DNA of 8,000 nucleotides from Fimenecus sp045578245. GTDB lineage: Bacteria > Bacillota > Clostridia > Oscillospirales > Acutalibacteraceae. The DNA lies in contig JAZNJX010000070.1 of assembly GCA_045578245.1 (NCBI GenBank), positions 1 through 8,000 of the forward strand, in the 5' to 3' direction. The notes below the pieces were generated by a model. It did not search any database. It was not told the DNA's origin and worked only from the letters and a program-made list of their open reading frames with translations. Shown here piece by piece: positions 5,836 to 8,000 of this stretch (the first letter of the stretch is position 1; each line of letters begins with the position of its first letter). A program made the position numbers and the translations under genes.

Positions 5836-6855
5836 ATGAAAATTTTAGCGATTGAAAGTTCATGTGACGAAACTGCTGCGGCCGTTGTTGAAAACGGTAG
5901 AAATGTGCTTTCTAACGCAGTATCAACACAGATTGAAAAGCATAAAATATTTGGTGGGGTTGTGCCTGAAATTGCATCAAGATTACATACGGAAAATATC
6001 TCTGCAGTTGTGGGAAAAGCACTCAATGATGCTGACTGTACTCTCGACGACATTGATGGAATTGCAGTAACTTATGCACCCGGACTTATCGGTGCTTTGC
6101 TTGTTGGTGTAAACTATGCAAAAGGTCTCGCACTTGCAAGTGGCAAACCTTTGATTCCTGTACACCATCTTCGCTCACATATTGCTGCAAATTACATCAC
6201 ACATAAAGACTTGAAACCACCATTTATGTGCCTTGTGGTGTCAGGTGGTAATACACTTCTATGCAAGGTGAATGATTATACTGATTTTGAGGTGATTGGT
6301 CGTACTCGTGATGACGCAGCAGGTGAGGCTATGGATAAAGCAGCCCGTACCTTGGGACTTCCTTATCCAGGTGGTGTAAATCTTGATAAAATCTCAAAAA
6401 CTGGGGATAATACAAAGTATAAATTCCCAAAACCTCGTGTTGATGGTTGTCCTTTGGATTTCAGCTTTTCAGGACTTAAAACATCCGTTATAAATCTTGT
6501 CCATAATGCAACTCAAAAGGGTGAAACCCTAGAAACAGCAGATGTTGGTGCATCCTTTATAAATGCAGTTGTGAATTCTCTTGCAGACAATACTGTAAAG
6601 GCTATGGAATTGCACAATGGAAAAACACTTGTTTTAGCAGGTGGTGTTTCTGCAAATTCAGTGCTTCGTTCTCGTATGGAAAGACTTGCAGAGGAAAAGG
6701 GTTGGAATTTGTATTTGCCTGATTTATCCCTTTGTGGTGACAACGGTGCAATGGTAGGAGCACAGGGCTATTTTGAATTTTTAAATGGTGCAATTGCCCA
6801 AATGGATTTAAATGGTAAGGCCACTGCCGATATTGAAAAAGACTATTTAAAATAA
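5836..6855 (+). CDS. tsaD: tRNA N6-threonylcarbamoyladenosine transferase TsaD
   Basis: 339-residue ASKHA-fold enzyme. It transfers the threonylcarbamoyl group from threonylcarbamoyl-AMP to A37 of ANN-decoding tRNAs, working with TsaB and TsaE in bacteria. Motifs: N-terminal ILAIESSCDET (3-13), GGVVPEIASRLH (40-51), the metal-binding HHLRSH with His 111 and His 115, VSGGNT (135-140), RDDAAGEAMDKAAR (158-171), FSFSGLKT (209-216), AGGVSAN (268-274) and CGDNGAM with Asp 302. Length and catalytic set are complete. HHLRSH has Ser where Gly before the second His is more usual. Two starts are possible: ATG 5830 overlaps the previous TGA by 4 bp, but ATG 5836 has GAGGA (5825-5829) 6 nt upstream and gives the canonical MKILAIESS, so 5836 is preferred. 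RimI beside TsaD is a common bacterial pairing; tsaB and tsaE are not in the window. Confidence 0.97.
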   Translation: MKILAIESSCDETAAAVVENGRNVLSNAVSTQIEKHKIFGGVVPEIASRLHTENISAVVGKALNDADCTLDDIDGIAVTYAPGLIGALLVGVNYAKGLALASGKPLIPVHHLRSHIAANYITHKDLKPPFMCLVVSGGNTLLCKVNDYTDFEVIGRTRDDAAGEAMDKAARTLGLPYPGGVNLDKISKTGDNTKYKFPKPRVDGCPLDFSFSGLKTSVINLVHNATQKGETLETADVGASFINAVVNSLADNTVKAMELHNGKTLVLAGGVSANSVLRSRMERLAEEKGWNLYLPDLSLCGDNGAMVGAQGYFEFLNGAIAQMDLNGKATADIEKDYLK

Positions 6856-6869
6856 ACGTTTTTATTAAT

Positions 6870-6886
6870 TGTATATATAATATACA
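6870..6886. repeat. Short AT-rich palindrome after tsaD
   Basis: TGTATAT-ATA-ATATACA gives 7-bp perfect arms with a 3-nt centre, 15 bp past the tsaD stop. No U tract follows on either strand, so it is a poor intrinsic terminator. It could be an operator or a 3'-end stabilising hairpin for the polA-tsaD message. No other terminator is visible in the 174-bp gap. Confidence 0.35.
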
Positions 6887-6930
6887 GAAAAACAGAGCTT
6901 ATCTTTGATAAAATCTTAACATTTTAACTA

Positions 6931-6959
6931 TTGAAAAAATGCAGGATTTGGTATATAAT
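6931..6959 (+). promoter_or_regulatory. Sigma-A promoter of pckG
   Basis: TTGAAA (6931-6936), a 17-bp spacer, and TATAAT (6954-6959). The -10 is perfect, the -35 has two mismatches and the spacing is optimal. The predicted start near 6966 gives a 5' leader of about 64 nt. Confidence 0.82.
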
Positions 6960-6963
6960 AATG

Positions 6964-6990
6964 CAAAATAGGTAAGAATGGCTTATTTTG
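6964..6990 (+). promoter_or_regulatory. Hairpin at the extreme 5' end of the pckG leader
   Basis: CAAAATAGG (6964-6972) pairs with CTTATTTTG (6982-6990), 9 pairs including one G-U, around a 9-nt loop. It begins at or within about 2 nt of the predicted transcript start. No U tract follows, so it is not a terminator. A 5'-end stem can protect mRNA from 5' exonucleolytic decay; as DNA the repeat could be a repressor site. Role is inferred. Confidence 0.5.
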
Positions 6991-7029
6991 GTATCAATAT
7001 GAAATTTTATATAAAAGGAGTAAACAACT

Positions 7030-7923
7030 ATGGCACTCACAAAGAACAAGTCAATTCTTGAGTGGATTGACAAACAGGTTGAACTCGTAAAGCCAGACAA
7101 CATCGTTTGGATTGACGGTAGCGAAGAACAGATTGAAGCTCTTCGTGCAGAAGCATGTTCAACAGGTGAACTTGTAAAACTTAATGAAGAACTTCTTCCA
7201 GACTGCTACTACCACAAGACAGCAGTTAACGACGTTGCTCGTGTTGAAGACAGAACTCTTATCTGCTCAAAGAAAGAAGAAGATGCAGGTCCTACAAACC
7301 ACTGGATGGACCCAGAAAAAGCATATGCTATGCTTTATGATATTGCAAAAGACAGCTACAAGGGCAGAACAATGTATGTTATCCCTTATTCAATGGGACC
7401 TGTTGGTTCACCTCTTGCAAAAGTTGGTATCGAGCTTACAGACTCAATCTATGTTGTACTCAACATGGTTATTATGACAAGAGTTGGCGCAAAGGTTATG
7501 GAAGCTTTCGGTGACGAAAGCAATGACTGGGTTCGTGGTCTCCACTGCCGTTGCGATATCGACGCTGAAAAGAGATGGATTTGCCAGTTCCCTGAAGATA
7601 ACACAATCATTTCAGTTAACTCAGGTTACGGCGGAAACGTTCTTCTTGGTAAAAAGTGCTTTGCTCTTCGTATTGCTTCTTATCAGGGTAAAAACGAAGG
7701 TTGGCAGGCTGAACATATGCTCATCCTTGGTATCGAAAATCCACAGGGCGAAGTTAAGTACATCTGTGCTGCTTTCCCATCAGCATGTGGTAAAACAAAC
7801 CTTGCTATGCTTATTCCACCAGAAGGATACCAGGCAAAGGGATACAAAGTATGGTGTGTAGGTGACGATATTTCATGGATTCGTAAAGGTCCTGACGGAA
7901 GACTCTACGCTATCAGCCCATAA
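7030..7923 (+). CDS. pckG: GTP-type phosphoenolpyruvate carboxykinase, N-terminal half ended by an in-frame TAA
   Basis: PEPCK (EC 4.1.1.32) interconverts oxaloacetate + GTP and phosphoenolpyruvate + CO2 + GDP; in anaerobes it often runs toward CO2 fixation. The 297 residues match the N-terminal half of a family usually near 600. Motifs: RVEDRTLICSKKEEDAGPTNHW (71-92), YVIPYSMGPVGSPLAK (116-131), GYGGNVLLGKKCFALRIAS (199-217, with active-site Lys), AEHMLILG (227-234, metal-ligand His), P-loop FPSACGKTN (249-257) with the reactive Cys 253, and kinase-2 GDDISWIR (278-285). The start has AAAGGAG 9 nt upstream. Codons are strongly biased to preferred forms, suggesting high expression. Codon 298 is TAA (7921-7923) where relatives have Glu in PENGFFGVAPGT. 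The frame goes on unbroken with conserved sequence, so this is one gene with a premature stop. The short product would lack the guanine-binding and lid regions and should be inactive unless the stop is read through or is an error. Confidence 0.93.
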   Translation: MALTKNKSILEWIDKQVELVKPDNIVWIDGSEEQIEALRAEACSTGELVKLNEELLPDCYYHKTAVNDVARVEDRTLICSKKEEDAGPTNHWMDPEKAYAMLYDIAKDSYKGRTMYVIPYSMGPVGSPLAKVGIELTDSIYVVLNMVIMTRVGAKVMEAFGDESNDWVRGLHCRCDIDAEKRWICQFPEDNTIISVNSGYGGNVLLGKKCFALRIASYQGKNEGWQAEHMLILGIENPQGEVKYICAAFPSACGKTNLAMLIPPEGYQAKGYKVWCVGDDISWIRKGPDGRLYAISP

Positions 7924-8000
7924 AACGGCTTCTTCGGCGTTGCTCCTGGTACAAATGTTAAGTCAAATCCAAATGCTCTTGCTTCAACAAAGAAAGGTAC
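7924..8000 (+). pseudogene. pckG: Continuation of the pckG frame after the premature stop, cut by window edge
   Basis: Read in the same frame as the upstream part, the 77 bases give NGFFGVAPGTNVKSNPNA followed by LASTKKGT, the conserved GTP-PEPCK segment that directly follows the kinase-2 region. No in-frame ATG or ribosome binding site appears here, so independent restart is unlikely within the window. Sequence conservation straight after the TAA shows the stop is recent or artefactual. Confidence 0.88.

Noticed and set aside
6163..6180. HHLRSH in TsaD as a sign of a divergent or inactive enzyme
   Set aside because: Both metal-binding His residues and all other motifs are present; the residues between them vary in the family.
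6870..6886. Palindrome after tsaD as an intrinsic terminator
   Set aside because: The stem is all A/T except one pair and has no following U tract on either strand.
7921..7923. Reassigned UAA codon (Glu) as the cause of the interrupted pckG
   Set aside because: polA and tsaD both end with TAA at family-typical lengths, so UAA works as a stop in this organism.
1..8000. CRISPR array, insertion sequence, tRNA or rRNA gene
   Set aside because: No regularly spaced repeats, transposase sequence, terminal inverted repeats, or tRNA/rRNA landmarks were seen.

Overview
The window looks like a chromosomal segment of an AT-rich, low-GC Gram-positive bacterium, most likely an anaerobic Clostridia/Oscillospiraceae-type Firmicute. 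Supporting this are a T-box riboswitch, AAGGAGG-type ribosome binding sites, TTGACA/TATAAT promoters, a PolA with a decayed proofreading domain, and a YwlE-type phosphatase. The taxonomic call is inference; no rRNA or other decisive marker is present.

Left part (1-2210), genes on the minus strand. trpB (tryptophan synthase beta subunit) runs off the left edge. The 342 bases in front of it carry a complete regulatory unit: a sigma-A promoter (TTGACT, 17 bp, TAAAAT), then a T-box leader of about 270 nt with a probable UGG (Trp) specifier, a T-box bulge, an antiterminator, a competing terminator with a U tract, and the trpB ribosome binding site. Upstream lies a lone family 2 glycosyltransferase gene, AT-rich, with its own perfect-consensus promoter (TTGACA, 17 bp, TATAAT) and no visible terminator before the trpB promoter.

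Middle (2211-6855), plus strand. A short intergenic stretch holds a promoter-like element and an intrinsic terminator with no gene between them, then an extended -10 promoter for polA. polA, a fused protein (YwlE-like low-molecular-weight phosphatase plus RimI-like acetyltransferase) and tsaD follow with gaps of 3 and 2 bp and surely form one transcription unit. It combines DNA repair and replication (PolA), protein modification (phosphatase/acetyltransferase) and tRNA t6A modification (TsaD). RimI next to TsaD is a common bacterial arrangement; the fusion to a phosphatase is the unusual part.

Right part (6856-8000), plus strand. A strong promoter, a 5'-end RNA hairpin and a good ribosome binding site precede a GTP-type phosphoenolpyruvate carboxykinase gene. 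Its reading frame is interrupted by an in-frame TAA at 7921-7923 where the family has Glu (GAA). The same frame then continues with conserved PEPCK sequence to the window end. This is a nonsense mutation, a sequencing or assembly error, or a readthrough case, and is the most important anomaly to check.

I see no mobile element, CRISPR array, tRNA or rRNA. Most of the window is housekeeping sequence. The best candidates for novelty are the phosphatase-RimI fusion, the interrupted pckG, the T-box/trpB arrangement, and the gene-less promoter-terminator pair upstream of polA.
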